From positions 1,984,001 through 2,048,000 of the forward strand of contig NZ_WKJP01000001.1 in NCBI RefSeq assembly GCF_009674585.1: DNA of 64,000 bases. The letters run 5' to 3'. Source of the stretch: Haloferax marinisediminis. Lineage in GTDB: Archaea > Halobacteriota > Halobacteria > Halobacteriales > Haloferacaceae. Positions within the stretch are counted from its first letter, which is position 1; every line of letters starts with the position of its first letter. The notes beneath the pieces are model-generated. The model was given only the letters and a program-made list of their open reading frames with translations. It was not told where the DNA came from and did not search any database. Position numbers and translations under genes: made by a program. Positions 25,545 to 33,792 of this stretch are shown one piece after another.

Positions 25545-27309
25545 TGGAACCTCCCGTCGTTCTGGTGTCGTCCTGCGGTGTCTGTCCGCCGTCGGCGACA
25601 GCGTCGGATGTCGTTCCCGACGTGCTCCCTCCTTCGGAGGGACTGCCACTGTCGAAGGCCCCGAAGTCGACATCGGTGTCCACCGTGGCGGGGTCTTCGT
25701 CGCGGTTCATCGTCGTGGCGTGAAGCATGTGCTTGAGCGCCGCCTGTGAGAGTTGCTCGCCCCACATGGCGTGGCGTTCACCCTTCCAGCGCTCTTGGTA
25801 CAGGTCGTCGAGCGATGCGCGGACGGTCGCTTCGTCGTACTCGGGGGCGAGTTCGTTCGCCATCCGGTGACAGCACATCGCGCCCTGACAGTTCCCCATC
25901 GAGGCGCGCGTCTGGATGCGGACCGAGTTGAGGTCCGTCCCAGCGCTCTTCAGTGAGTCCTGTATCTCGGCGCGGGTGACGGCTTCACACTCGCACACGA
26001 CTGGATTCGTGTCGAGACTGTTCAGGACCTCGTCGGCACGAGAACCGAGTCGCTGGACCGACCGGCGACCGATGGGCGAGCGGAGGTTGAAGTCGTCCAT
26101 GTAGTCGCGGAGGACGGAGAAGTCCTCGCTCCCCGGCAGCGGTTCGTCTGCGGTACGGCACTCGGCGTCGACGTCGAGTTTCTCGCAGACGTGGTCCGAA
26201 ATCTTCTCGGCCATCATGCGGTAGGTCGTGAGTTTCCCACCGACGATGCTCGTCATGCCGGGTAGCTCGTCGCGCGACTCGTGGTCGAGGAGGAAGAACT
26301 CGCGCGTGATGTCGGTCGGGTCTTCCGTCCCAGTTCCCGGCGGTTCGTACAGTGGGCGGACGCCCCAGAACGAGCGAATCGTCCGTGCGTCTTTGAGCAT
26401 CGGAACGAGTTCAGAGAGCGTGTCTATCATCAGGTCGACCTCCCACCCCTCTTCGGGGTAGTCTTCGGGGTCTTCGACCTCTTCGTCGGTCGTTCCGAGG
26501 ATACACGTCGTCTCGTGGGGGACGATGATGTCAGCGTCTCCCTTCGGCCGACAGCGGTTGACGACGGTGTCGACCTGCCGGGTGTTCATGATGGTCATGA
26601 CACCCTTCGACGGTCGGACTTCGACGTCGACGCCGGCGAGGTCGCCAATCTGTCCCGCCCACGCGCCAGTTGCGTTGACGACGTAGTCGGCGCGAATCTC
26701 TTCGACCTCTCCGGGGTTTCCGTGAACGTACGGTCCGGACCCCGTCTTGTGTGTCACTTCGACGCCGACGACTTCGCCGTCTTCGATGAGGACGTCTGTG
26801 ACCTCGGAGTGCGTCTCGATACGCGCACCGTGTTCGATGGCACTCGCAGCGTTCGCCACGCAGAGTCGGAACGGGTCGATGGCACCGTCCGGGACTTTGA
26901 TTGCTCGTTTGATGTCCTTTGCAAGGTACGGTTCTACCTCGCGGGCCTCTTCGGCTGAGAGGACTTCCGCAGGGATGCCACACTCGCGGCATCCTTCGAG
27001 TTTTTTCTCGAAGTACTCGTCGTCGTCTTCCGGGCGCTGGACGAACAGTCCACCCGTCATCTCGACACAGTGTCCCGCGATTCGTCGGAGGACGCGGTTT
27101 TCTACGATGCACTCCTTCGCAGATGGCTGGTCAGAGACCGCGTACCGACCGCCACTGTGGAGTAGGCCGTGCATCCGCCCCGTCGTCCCGTGTGTGAGGT
27201 TCCCCTTCTCGACGAGGGTCACGTCAAGTCCACGCATCGCGAGGTCACGCGCGATACCTGTTCCAGTTGACCCCCCGCCAATGACGAGGACGCTCGGCGA
27301 TTTGTTCAT
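25531..27309 (-). CDS. glpA: Glycerol-3-phosphate dehydrogenase catalytic subunit A
   Basis: GlpA oxidises glycerol 3-phosphate to dihydroxyacetone phosphate with FAD. The 592-residue protein begins with the FAD loop [10 protein letters not shown] (about residues 8-17). It has the [13 protein letters not shown] block near 43 and a C-terminal 2Fe-2S-like BFD region with C-E-C-E near 436 and C-Q-G-A-M-C-C-H near 475. The tail of about 60 residues after that region is Ser/Gly/Thr-rich and probably disordered. ATG 27309 is chosen because the FAD loop follows at once. It heads glpABC, driven by a promoter at about 27335-27345. Confidence 0.96.
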   Translation of the reverse strand: MNKSPSVLVIGGGSTGTGIARDLAMRGLDVTLVEKGNLTHGTTGRMHGLLHSGGRYAVSDQPSAKECIVENRVLRRIAGHCVEMTGGLFVQRPEDDDEYFEKKLEGCRECGIPAEVLSAEEAREVEPYLAKDIKRAIKVPDGAIDPFRLCVANAASAIEHGARIETHSEVTDVLIEDGEVVGVEVTHKTGSGPYVHGNPGEVEEIRADYVVNATGAWAGQIGDLAGVDVEVRPSKGVMTIMNTRQVDTVVNRCRPKGDADIIVPHETTCILGTTDEEVEDPEDYPEEGWEVDLMIDTLSELVPMLKDARTIRSFWGVRPLYEPPGTGTEDPTDITREFFLLDHESRDELPGMTSIVGGKLTTYRMMAEKISDHVCEKLDVDAECRTADEPLPGSEDFSVLRDYMDDFNLRSPIGRRSVQRLGSRADEVLNSLDTNPVVCECEAVTRAEIQDSLKSAGTDLNSVRIQTRASMGNCQGAMCCHRMANELAPEYDEATVRASLDDLYQERWKGERHAMWGEQLSQAALKHMLHATTMNRDEDPATVDTDVDFGAFDSGSPSEGGSTSGTTSDAVADGGQTPQDDTRTTGGSNGDN

Positions 27310-27665
27310 TCGTCTTTGGAGAAGTAGGACCGCCAGCACTTTATTTTACCTTCACTGGATTCACGTTCGGTTTGTCTCAGTGTTTGGATTGATGTTCGGT
27401 GACACTACCGATGTCTCGTACCGTAGAATGCCGGAGAAGGGAGATTGTGCACCGCACAGAAAAGACGAAGAAAATTCAAAATCATCGTTCGAATTAGTTA
27501 CTCCCGGTTCGGCTCAGATCGAGACCACCTCTACTGAACCAGCGGTGAGCGCCCCACCAGTGCCCGGAATTTGTGACTCGTGTTCTCATATAACACGACT
27601 CGTGGCCACAGTGGTTCGATTTTTACAGGTGGACCGGGTAGCGTTGGGACGAGACGTTCACTCAC
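27310..27665. other. Divergent control region between glpA and the AAA ATPase gene
   Basis: This 356-bp stretch contains no convincing gene. It holds the glpA promoter, an inverted repeat TCGTGTT (27578-27584) and AACACGA (27592-27598) whose spacer contains a TATA-like CATATA, and an AT-rich GATTTTTAC (about 27617-27625) before the ATPase gene. Confidence 0.5.
27333..27345 (-). promoter_or_regulatory. Promoter of the glpABC operon
   Basis: On the minus strand GGTAAAATAAAGT provides a TATA box about 30 bp upstream of the glpA ATG at 27309, which fits a leaderless or nearly leaderless transcript. Confidence 0.5.
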
Positions 27666-28832
27666 ATGCGAATCGAAGACCGAATCACGCGGCGAAGACG
27701 GCGCGGCCGGGCCCGCCGAGTCGTCCGTGACCTGAGTGCCTTAGACCCGACGGCCCACCCAGACGAACCGACGGGCCGGGGACCGACGCTCGAACGAATC
27801 CTCGACGTTCTCGACCCTGTCTTCGACGGCACACTGCCGCCCCACGTTCACGTCTACGGCCCCAAAGGCGTCGGGAAGTCGGCAGTCGTCACCTCGCTCT
27901 TCGAGCACCTCGCACGCGCGATTCCCTCCGAACAGTCGGTCATCTACACGACGACGCGGACTGCGGGCACGCCGACAACCTCCTTCGCGTACGTCGACGC
28001 CCGCACGGCACCGACCGAGTTTGCGTTGCTCCACGCGACACTCGACGCGCTCTCTGAGGAGTCGGTTCCCTCACAGGGAGTCGGAATCGAAGCAGTCCGT
28101 TCTCGTCTGGCCGCCAGCGTCTCACACGACGAACGAGCGGTCGTTGCAATCGACCACGTCGGTGAACCGGAGACGTATCCTGCCCGGACCGCTATCGAAC
28201 TGCTAGACGACGTGTCACCGCACGTTTCGGTGCTGACGGTTGGGCGCACGCCGGCCGATGGCCTCGACAACAGGTTCGAATCGGTCGAAGTCGAGAGATA
28301 CCAGCGACACAACCTCGTCGACATTCTCGTCGAACGCGCATCCAACGGCATCGCGCGGAACGCGCTCACACACGAGGCGACGAGCGAAGTGGCCGAGTGG
28401 GCCGATGGCGACGCCCACGACGCGCTGTCTGCGTTGTACGGTGCGGCCCAACTTGCGGCGTCTGACGGCACAGAGACACTCGACACAGACCTCGTCGAGA
28501 AGGCAATCGACGCAGTCCCCGACGATGGCTGTTCGTTGGGCCGGGTGTTCGCACTGCCGGAAAGCCGTCGACAGGTCCTTCGAGCCTTCGTCTCGGTCGA
28601 CGACGAAGACAGATTTTCGGTCACCGCTGCGACAGAAGCCATCGCTGACACACCACCTGTCTCTCTGTCGGCGACGACTATCCGGCGCGTCCTCTACGAA
28701 CTGTCCGACCTTGGACTCGTCCGCCGTGTCCCGGTGAACGGTTCGACTGATGGTCCGGGTCGTCCGGCGACGCGCCCGATCCCGAACTTCTCGACGCTGG
28801 CGTTCCGCGGCCTCGACGACGTGGACCGCTGA
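27666..28832 (+). CDS. Orc1/Cdc6-like AAA ATPase
   Basis: The 388-residue protein has the layout of an Orc1/Cdc6-type ATPase. A basic N-terminus (R-R-R-R-R-G-R-A-R-R) is followed by the Walker A loop Y-G-P-K-G-V-G-K-S-A (about residues 63-72), a Walker B-like V-V-A-I-D-H near 158 and a C-terminal winged-helix segment. The Walker B ends D-H rather than the usual D-E, which may alter hydrolysis. No origin-like repeats are seen next to it. It may be a divergent replication initiator paralogue or a regulatory ATPase. Confidence 0.75.
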   Translation: MRIEDRITRRRRRGRARRVVRDLSALDPTAHPDEPTGRGPTLERILDVLDPVFDGTLPPHVHVYGPKGVGKSAVVTSLFEHLARAIPSEQSVIYTTTRTAGTPTTSFAYVDARTAPTEFALLHATLDALSEESVPSQGVGIEAVRSRLAASVSHDERAVVAIDHVGEPETYPARTAIELLDDVSPHVSVLTVGRTPADGLDNRFESVEVERYQRHNLVDILVERASNGIARNALTHEATSEVAEWADGDAHDALSALYGAAQLAASDGTETLDTDLVEKAIDAVPDDGCSLGRVFALPESRRQVLRAFVSVDDEDRFSVTAATEAIADTPPVSLSATTIRRVLYELSDLGLVRRVPVNGSTDGPGRPATRPIPNFSTLAFRGLDDVDR

Positions 28833-28862
28833 CTCTTTTTCCCCCGTGTCCGTAGCGCGGGT

Positions 28863-29528
28863 ATGGTTCCACCGCTGGTACTCGACATCGATGGGACGCT
28901 CACCGACGCACAGGGTCGACTCGACCCGCGGGCGTTCGAGGTCCTCCCGACGTGGGATGCACCCGTCATCCTCGCCACCGGGAAGGCGTTCCCGTACCCT
29001 GTCTCGCTGTGTCACTATCTCGGACTTCCGCAGACCGTCATCGCCGAGAACGGTGGCGTCGTCCTCGTCGATGGCGAGGTCACGTTCGCTGGCGACCGAG
29101 AGGCCGCACAGGCCGTCGCCGACGAGTTCGTCGCCCGTGGCGGTGACCTCGGCTGGGACGCCGCCGACACCGTCAACCGCTGGCGGGAGACCGAAATCGC
29201 CGTCAACCTCGACGCGGACGAAGAACTCCTCCGGGAGGTCGCTGCGACGTACGACCTCGAAGTTATCGACACCGGATTCGCCTACCACGTCAAATCACAC
29301 GGCGTCGAGAAGGGTGCCGGTCTCGAACACGTCTGTGAGACGATGAAGTACGACCCAGCGGACTTCGTCGCCATCGGCGACAGTGAGAACGACGCATCGA
29401 CGTTCCGCGTCGTCGGCCAATCCTACGCCGTCGCTAACGCTGACGAAGTCGCAAAAGAAGCGGCTGACGAGGTGTTAGAGGAGTCGTACATGGACGGCAC
29501 GCTCTCCGTGCTGAACGCACTCCAGTAG
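28863..29528 (+). CDS. Phosphoglycolate phosphatase (HAD family, archaeal type)
   Basis: This 221-residue HAD hydrolase removes phosphate from 2-phosphoglycolate. Motif I is L-D-I-D-G-T-L-T-D (about residues 7-15), motif II V-I-L-A-T-G-K near 38, motif III K-G-A-G near 155, and motif IV I-G-D-S-E-N-D near 175. The Cof-like cap lies between motifs II and III. It matches the archaeal Pgp length of about 225 residues. It starts 30 bp after the ATPase gene, so the two may share a transcript. Confidence 0.92.
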   Translation: MVPPLVLDIDGTLTDAQGRLDPRAFEVLPTWDAPVILATGKAFPYPVSLCHYLGLPQTVIAENGGVVLVDGEVTFAGDREAAQAVADEFVARGGDLGWDAADTVNRWRETEIAVNLDADEELLREVAATYDLEVIDTGFAYHVKSHGVEKGAGLEHVCETMKYDPADFVAIGDSENDASTFRVVGQSYAVANADEVAKEAADEVLEESYMDGTLSVLNALQ

Positions 29529-29554
29529 TCGAACGGAGTGGTCCCGGCAGCAGG

Positions 29555-29857
29555 CTATCGAACTTCGTCTTCGACCCACGACGTGTACGCGTCGAGGACG
29601 TGTGACTCGTCGAATCGCTCGATACAGGGCACGTCGTAGGGGTGGAGTTCGACGACCCGTGAGACCAGGTCGTCGTATCGCTCGTCGGTCGTCTTCGCGA
29701 GGAGGATAACCTCTTCGTCGTCGTGAACGTCCCCGTCCCATCGGTAGACTGACTGGCAGGGAACGCGGTTCACGCACGCTGCGAGTCGTTCCTCGACGAG
29801 TGCTCGGGCGAGGTCGGCTGCTGCGTCGGGTGGTGCAGTAACGTAGACAGTTGGCAT
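29555..29857 (-). CDS. cutA: Divalent cation tolerance protein CutA
   Basis: The 100-residue CutA1 protein forms a ferredoxin-like trimer. Hallmarks include Y-V-T-A-P near residue 5, L-A-A-C-V-N-R-V near 26, S-V-Y-R-W-D-G near 36, and the C-terminal H-P-Y-D-V-P-C-I. It is linked in bacteria to copper tolerance, though the molecular role is unsettled. It is complete and convergent with the phosphatase gene. Confidence 0.95.
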   Translation of the reverse strand: MPTVYVTAPPDAAADLARALVEERLAACVNRVPCQSVYRWDGDVHDDEEVILLAKTTDERYDDLVSRVVELHPYDVPCIERFDESHVLDAYTSWVEDEVR

Positions 29858-29900
29858 CTCACGTAGTCAGTCGTCGCTCAGATGGGTGGTCGTCTCGAAA

Positions 29901-30089
29901 TCAGGCCGGCTCTTCGAAGGGTGCGAAGCGGCCGTTGATGTCCCACTCGTGGATGCAAAACGGGTTTCCGACCTGCTTTTCGCCGTCTTCTGTCGCGACA
30001 CGCCACGTCGCCGCGTCGTCGTCCCAGCGTTCTACTCGACCACAGCGCTCACAAGCACGCCGCGTCGGTCGTCGAAGTTGGGGTTCCAT
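29901..30089 (-). CDS. HEWD family protein
   Basis: The 62-residue protein has a C-x-x-C pair (C-E-R-C-G-R near residue 14) and the hallmark F-C-I-H-E-W-D-I-N-G that gives the family its name. With the third Cys in the HEWD block it may bind zinc. No function is known. The ATG at 30089 gives the compact family form, and the upstream extension is not conserved in character. It lies 43 bp upstream of cutA on the same strand. Confidence 0.85.
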   Translation of the reverse strand: MEPQLRRPTRRACERCGRVERWDDDAATWRVATEDGEKQVGNPFCIHEWDINGRFAPFEEPA

Positions 30090-30217
30090 ACGTGAGACGG
30101 TGACTGTCAGTATGCAAAAGCCCATCGCCGACGGCAGATTCCCCAGTGGCTACGTTCGTGATGCGCTGAACCAGCCGGGACCGATGATACTTACGCACCG
30201 CCGACCCCACTGTCTGT

Positions 30218-30772
30218 ATGGGCTTTCACACCTTCGACGTTGACGCGGCGGCGAAACTCGACGACCCCGCGAGATATCGGTTCGTCTCCCGCGAAGAACT
30301 CCTCACGTACCTCAGTCCCGGTGAGTTCGACGTCGTCGCTGACCTCGGAAGCGGAACCGGATTTTACACCGACGACGTCGCCCCCTACGTCGACCACCTC
30401 TACGCCGTCGACGTACAGGAGGCGATGCACGATTTCTACCGAGAGAACGGCGCACCGTCGAACGTCGAGTTCGTCACCGCCGACGTGGCCTCGCTCCCTT
30501 TCGATGAGGACCACCTCGACGCCGCCTTTTCGACGATGACCTACCACGAGTTCGCCACCGACGAGTCGATGGCCGAACTCGCCCGTGTCGTCCGTCCGGG
30601 TGGGACGGTTGTCGTGGTCGACTGGTCGACGACCGGTGAGGGCGAGGCTGGTCCGCCGACCGACGAGCGATTCGGCCTCGCGGACGCCATCGACGCCTTC
30701 GAATCAGTCGGGTTCACCGTCACACACGGCGAGACGCGACACGAGACGTTCGTCTGCGTCGCCCGTCGCTGA
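30218..30772 (+). CDS. Class I SAM-dependent methyltransferase
   Basis: The 184-residue protein has the UbiE/methyltransferase 11 layout. The SAM-binding motif I is V-A-D-L-G-S-G-T-G-F-Y (about residues 39-49), motif II Y-A-V-D-V near 62, a D-V-A-S-L-P-F block near 88 and the post-motif R-V-V-R-P-G-G-T-V-V-V-V-D near 128. The substrate is not evident. It stands alone, with an AT-rich inverted repeat shortly after its end. Confidence 0.88.
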   Translation: MGFHTFDVDAAAKLDDPARYRFVSREELLTYLSPGEFDVVADLGSGTGFYTDDVAPYVDHLYAVDVQEAMHDFYRENGAPSNVEFVTADVASLPFDEDHLDAAFSTMTYHEFATDESMAELARVVRPGGTVVVVDWSTTGEGEAGPPTDERFGLADAIDAFESVGFTVTHGETRHETFVCVARR

Positions 30773-30784
30773 GAGCCCGAATTC

Positions 30785-30845
30785 TACAATATCAAGTTTT
30801 CAATCGTGATGTGCGTATGCTCTGTGAGTACGCTATGATATTGTA
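30785..30845. repeat. AT-rich inverted repeat after the methyltransferase gene
   Basis: TACAATATCA (30785-30794) and TGATATTGTA (30836-30845) are perfect 10-base inverted arms 41 bases apart. They lie between the methyltransferase stop and the zinc-ribbon gene. They could be paired operator half-sites or transcript 3' structure. Confidence 0.45.
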
Positions 30846-30914
30846 ATATGTTCCTAGTAGAAGCTAGCCACTATCAGGACAATCGTTTTATTGGGGTCTA
30901 TGTTATAGGTTGTC

Positions 30915-31070
30915 ATGACAGTACACAACTCGGTTATCGACAGCTATCGTGCCACTGAGGGCTACTTCGAGTGCCGTTCCTGTGGGTCGCGCACCGTCAG
31001 TGAGGAACATCTCGCGTCGTGCCCCAGTTGCGATGGGTCGGTTCGAAACATCGCTGTCGCCCGCGAATAA
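30915..31070 (+). CDS. Rubrerythrin-like zinc-ribbon small protein (51 aa)
   Basis: The 51-residue protein has two C-x-x-C pairs, F-E-C-R-S-C-G near residue 19 and S-C-P-S-C-D-G near 36, forming a rubredoxin/rubrerythrin-like zinc or iron ribbon. Small proteins of this type are abundant in Haloferax and are thought to act in regulation or stress, mostly without assigned roles. TATA-like CGTTTTATT (about 30884-30892) lies near 27 bp upstream. Confidence 0.8.
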   Translation: MTVHNSVIDSYRATEGYFECRSCGSRTVSEEHLASCPSCDGSVRNIAVARE

Positions 31071-31198
31071 GTCGTCATCAGCCGACTCGCCATCGACACA
31101 TCATCCTCGTCGCTCGACACGTCGGTGAGAATACACTCTCGTGTCGTTCGCAACTTTCTGTGATTTTTCGGTGGATTCGGTTCCGACTCGGGTTCTCG

Positions 31199-32197
31199 TT
31201 ACGACTCGATAACCGCCGTGTAGCGGTCGACGAGGAGGACGAGTATCGCGCCGACGAGCGCGGCGGCCGCGAAGAGGACGAAGAGGTCGCCAGACCATGT
31301 CTGTCCCATCTCGGCGAGTTTCTCGCTCGTCTTGACGACGGGCGCCCGGAGTGCACCGACGATGAGGCTCACGAGGAAGGCGAGCGTCTCACGCCGGTAG
31401 TGTTCGAGCGCCCAGCGGACGATGTGAGCGATGGTGAACAGCCCGAACAGTGCGCCGAGCATGAAGGCGACGACGATCGTTCCGGGTTCGACGACCGCAG
31501 ACACCGGACCGCCGGTTACCACGCCGATGAGCGTGTCGACGAAGTCGCTGAGTGTCGAGGTCATGTACTCGTACTGCCCGAGGAGCAACAAGAGGAGCGA
31601 CCCAGAGATGCCGGGGAGAATCATCGCACTCACGGCGATTGCGCCTGCGACGACCGTCACGAGGAGTGAGTTTCCGAGCGCGGTTCCGACGGTTCCCGAC
31701 GCGACGAACGCGACGGTGAACCCGGCGACTGCGGCGGCGATTTGCCGGGGTGAGTCGAGCGAGACCTGCGCGTACAACACGACCGCAGACGCTGCGATGA
31801 GTCCGAAGAAGAACCCGAACGTCGGCACCGGTTGCTGGTCGATGGCGACGGTGAGGACGCGTGTGACGGTGATAATCGCAGTCGCGATCCCTGCACCGAG
31901 GACGACGAGGAACCCAACGTCGATTTCGCGTAAGGCGGCGATGGCGTCGCTTCGTCGCCCCGGAAAGACACCGCCGAGAATCCGTTGGATACGGTCGGGA
32001 TTGATAGCGGTCACTGCACTGATGAGGCGTTCGTAGATGCCCGTGACGAGTGCAATCGTCCCACCCGAGACGCCGGGGACGGCGTCTGCAGCACCCATAC
32101 AGACGCCTTTCAGATAGAGAACGAGCCACGAGATGGAGACCGAACGCTCGTCTTCGTGCGTCGACATTTGGTTGTGCGAGTCTTCTTTGGTATCCAT
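31199..32197 (-). CDS. DUF368 family membrane transporter (polyprenyl-phosphate translocase family)
   Basis: The 332-residue protein has about nine membrane segments and the DUF368 marks K-G-V-C-M-G-A-A-D-A-V-P-G-V-S-G-G-T near residue 30 and the mirrored I-L-P-G-I-S-G-S near 210. The two similar motifs reflect an internal duplication. Bacterial DUF368 proteins (PopT) have been shown to recycle undecaprenyl phosphate across the membrane. Here the gene lies beside aglM and the N-glycosylation genes, so dolichyl-phosphate recycling after glycan transfer is a reasonable inference. It is divergent from aglM. A TATA-like AGATATACA (about 32238-32246 on the minus strand) lies upstream. Confidence 0.85.
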   Translation of the reverse strand: MDTKEDSHNQMSTHEDERSVSISWLVLYLKGVCMGAADAVPGVSGGTIALVTGIYERLISAVTAINPDRIQRILGGVFPGRRSDAIAALREIDVGFLVVLGAGIATAIITVTRVLTVAIDQQPVPTFGFFFGLIAASAVVLYAQVSLDSPRQIAAAVAGFTVAFVASGTVGTALGNSLLVTVVAGAIAVSAMILPGISGSLLLLLLGQYEYMTSTLSDFVDTLIGVVTGGPVSAVVEPGTIVVAFMLGALFGLFTIAHIVRWALEHYRRETLAFLVSLIVGALRAPVVKTSEKLAEMGQTWSGDLFVLFAAAALVGAILVLLVDRYTAVIES

Positions 32198-32331
32198 ATC
32201 AGTCCACCGTTACGAGATACGTGGTTGGGCAACAGGTTTGTATATCTGTCCCATCGGTCGTTCGACGCCGAGGTATTTTTCGGGCGGTGACTCGGAAAGA
32301 ATCAAACCTCCGGGAAGAGACAGTTCCCCTA

Positions 32332-33624
32332 ATGAAACTCAGTATCATCGGCAGTGGGTACGTCGGCACCACTGTCGCTGCCTGTTTCGCCGAATTGGGT
32401 CACGACGTGGTCAACGTCGACATCGACGAAGACATCGTGCGTTCCATCAACGCCGGCAACGCGCCCATTCACGAACCCGGCCTCGACGAACTCGTCGAAA
32501 CCCACGCGGGCGACCGACTCCGTGCGACCACCGACTACGAGGCGGTTCTCGACACCGACGCGACGTTCCTCGCCCTTCCAACTCCCTCGAACGAAGACGG
32601 GAGCATCGACCTCGGCGCGATGAAGGCCGCGGCAGCGTCACTCGGAGAGACACTCGCGGCGAAAGATGACTACCACCTCGTCGTCACCAAGAGTACGGTC
32701 GTTCCGACGACCACTGCCGAGGTCATCGGCCCGCGAATCGAGGAGGCATCCGGAAAGACGGTCGGCGACGACTTCGATATCGCGATGAACCCCGAGTTCC
32801 TCCGGGAAGGGACCGCAGTCGAGGACTTCCTCGGACCCGACAAAATCGTCCTCGGCGCGAGTACCGAGCGAGCCTTCGACTGCTTAGACGAGATATTCGC
32901 CCCGCTCGTCGAACGCGCTGGAAACCCACCGGTCGTCAAGACCGGAACCAGCGAGGCGGAGATGATAAAGTACGCCAACAACGCGTTCCTCGCGTCCAAA
33001 ATCAGCCTCGCGAACGACCTCGCGAACATCTGCAAAGAGTTCGGCGTCGACTCGACCGAAGTGCTCGACGCCATCGGCCTCGATTCACGAATCGGGTCGT
33101 CGTTCCTCGGCGCTGGCCTCGGATGGGGTGGGTCGTGCTTCCCGAAAGACACGGCCGCGATTATCGCTGCTGCCCGCTCTCGCGGTTACGAACCACGCGT
33201 GCTCCAAGCCGCCGTCGACGTGAACGACGAGCAACCGACACGGATGCTCGACCTCCTCGCGGACCGATTCGACCCCGACGGTAAACGCGTCGCGGTTCTC
33301 GGCCTCTCGTTCAAACCCGGGACCGACGATATTCGCGAGTCACGGGCGATTCCACTCATCCAGAACCTCGTCGAGGCCGGTGCCGACGTGGTTGGCTACG
33401 ACCCGGTTGCAACCGAGAACATGCGAGAACACTTCCCAGATATCGACTACGCCTCGTCTGCCGCAGACGCGCTCGTCGACGCTGACGCGGCACTCGTCGC
33501 GACCGATTGGGACGAGTTCGCAGCACTCGACAGCGAGTTCGACGAGATGCGCGAACGCGTCGTCATCGACGGCCGCCGCATCGTGACTCGTCGAGACGGT
33601 CTCGACTACGAATCACTCGTCTAA
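32332..33624 (+). CDS. aglM: UDP-glucose 6-dehydrogenase AglM
   Basis: AglM oxidises UDP-glucose to UDP-glucuronate with NAD, supplying hexuronic acids for the S-layer N-glycan. The 430-residue protein has the NAD loop I-G-S-G-Y-V-G-T (about residues 6-13), T-K-S-T-V-V-P-T near 122, N-P-E-F-L-R-E-G near 150 and the catalytic G-W-G-G-S-C-F-P-K-D near 262, with Cys as nucleophile. The ATG at 32332 starts right at the Rossmann strand, and a longer upstream frame is rejected. It is convergent with aglB, as in the H. volcanii agl cluster. Confidence 0.94.
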   Translation: MKLSIIGSGYVGTTVAACFAELGHDVVNVDIDEDIVRSINAGNAPIHEPGLDELVETHAGDRLRATTDYEAVLDTDATFLALPTPSNEDGSIDLGAMKAAAASLGETLAAKDDYHLVVTKSTVVPTTTAEVIGPRIEEASGKTVGDDFDIAMNPEFLREGTAVEDFLGPDKIVLGASTERAFDCLDEIFAPLVERAGNPPVVKTGTSEAEMIKYANNAFLASKISLANDLANICKEFGVDSTEVLDAIGLDSRIGSSFLGAGLGWGGSCFPKDTAAIIAAARSRGYEPRVLQAAVDVNDEQPTRMLDLLADRFDPDGKRVAVLGLSFKPGTDDIRESRAIPLIQNLVEAGADVVGYDPVATENMREHFPDIDYASSAADALVDADAALVATDWDEFAALDSEFDEMRERVVIDGRRIVTRRDGLDYESLV

Positions 33625-33792
33625 ACGAGCCGAGTAACGTCACCGCCGACTGCTGACTTTCGGGTTCGGTTCTCTCCTCGATTTTCGGTCTCACTCGAGA
33701 ACGACCTCACATCTGCAAATTCGAGACTCGCAGCGGGACGCGTTGCTCGGTGGTCGAAAAATAAAGAACGGCTGAACTGACGTGCGTCGGGG

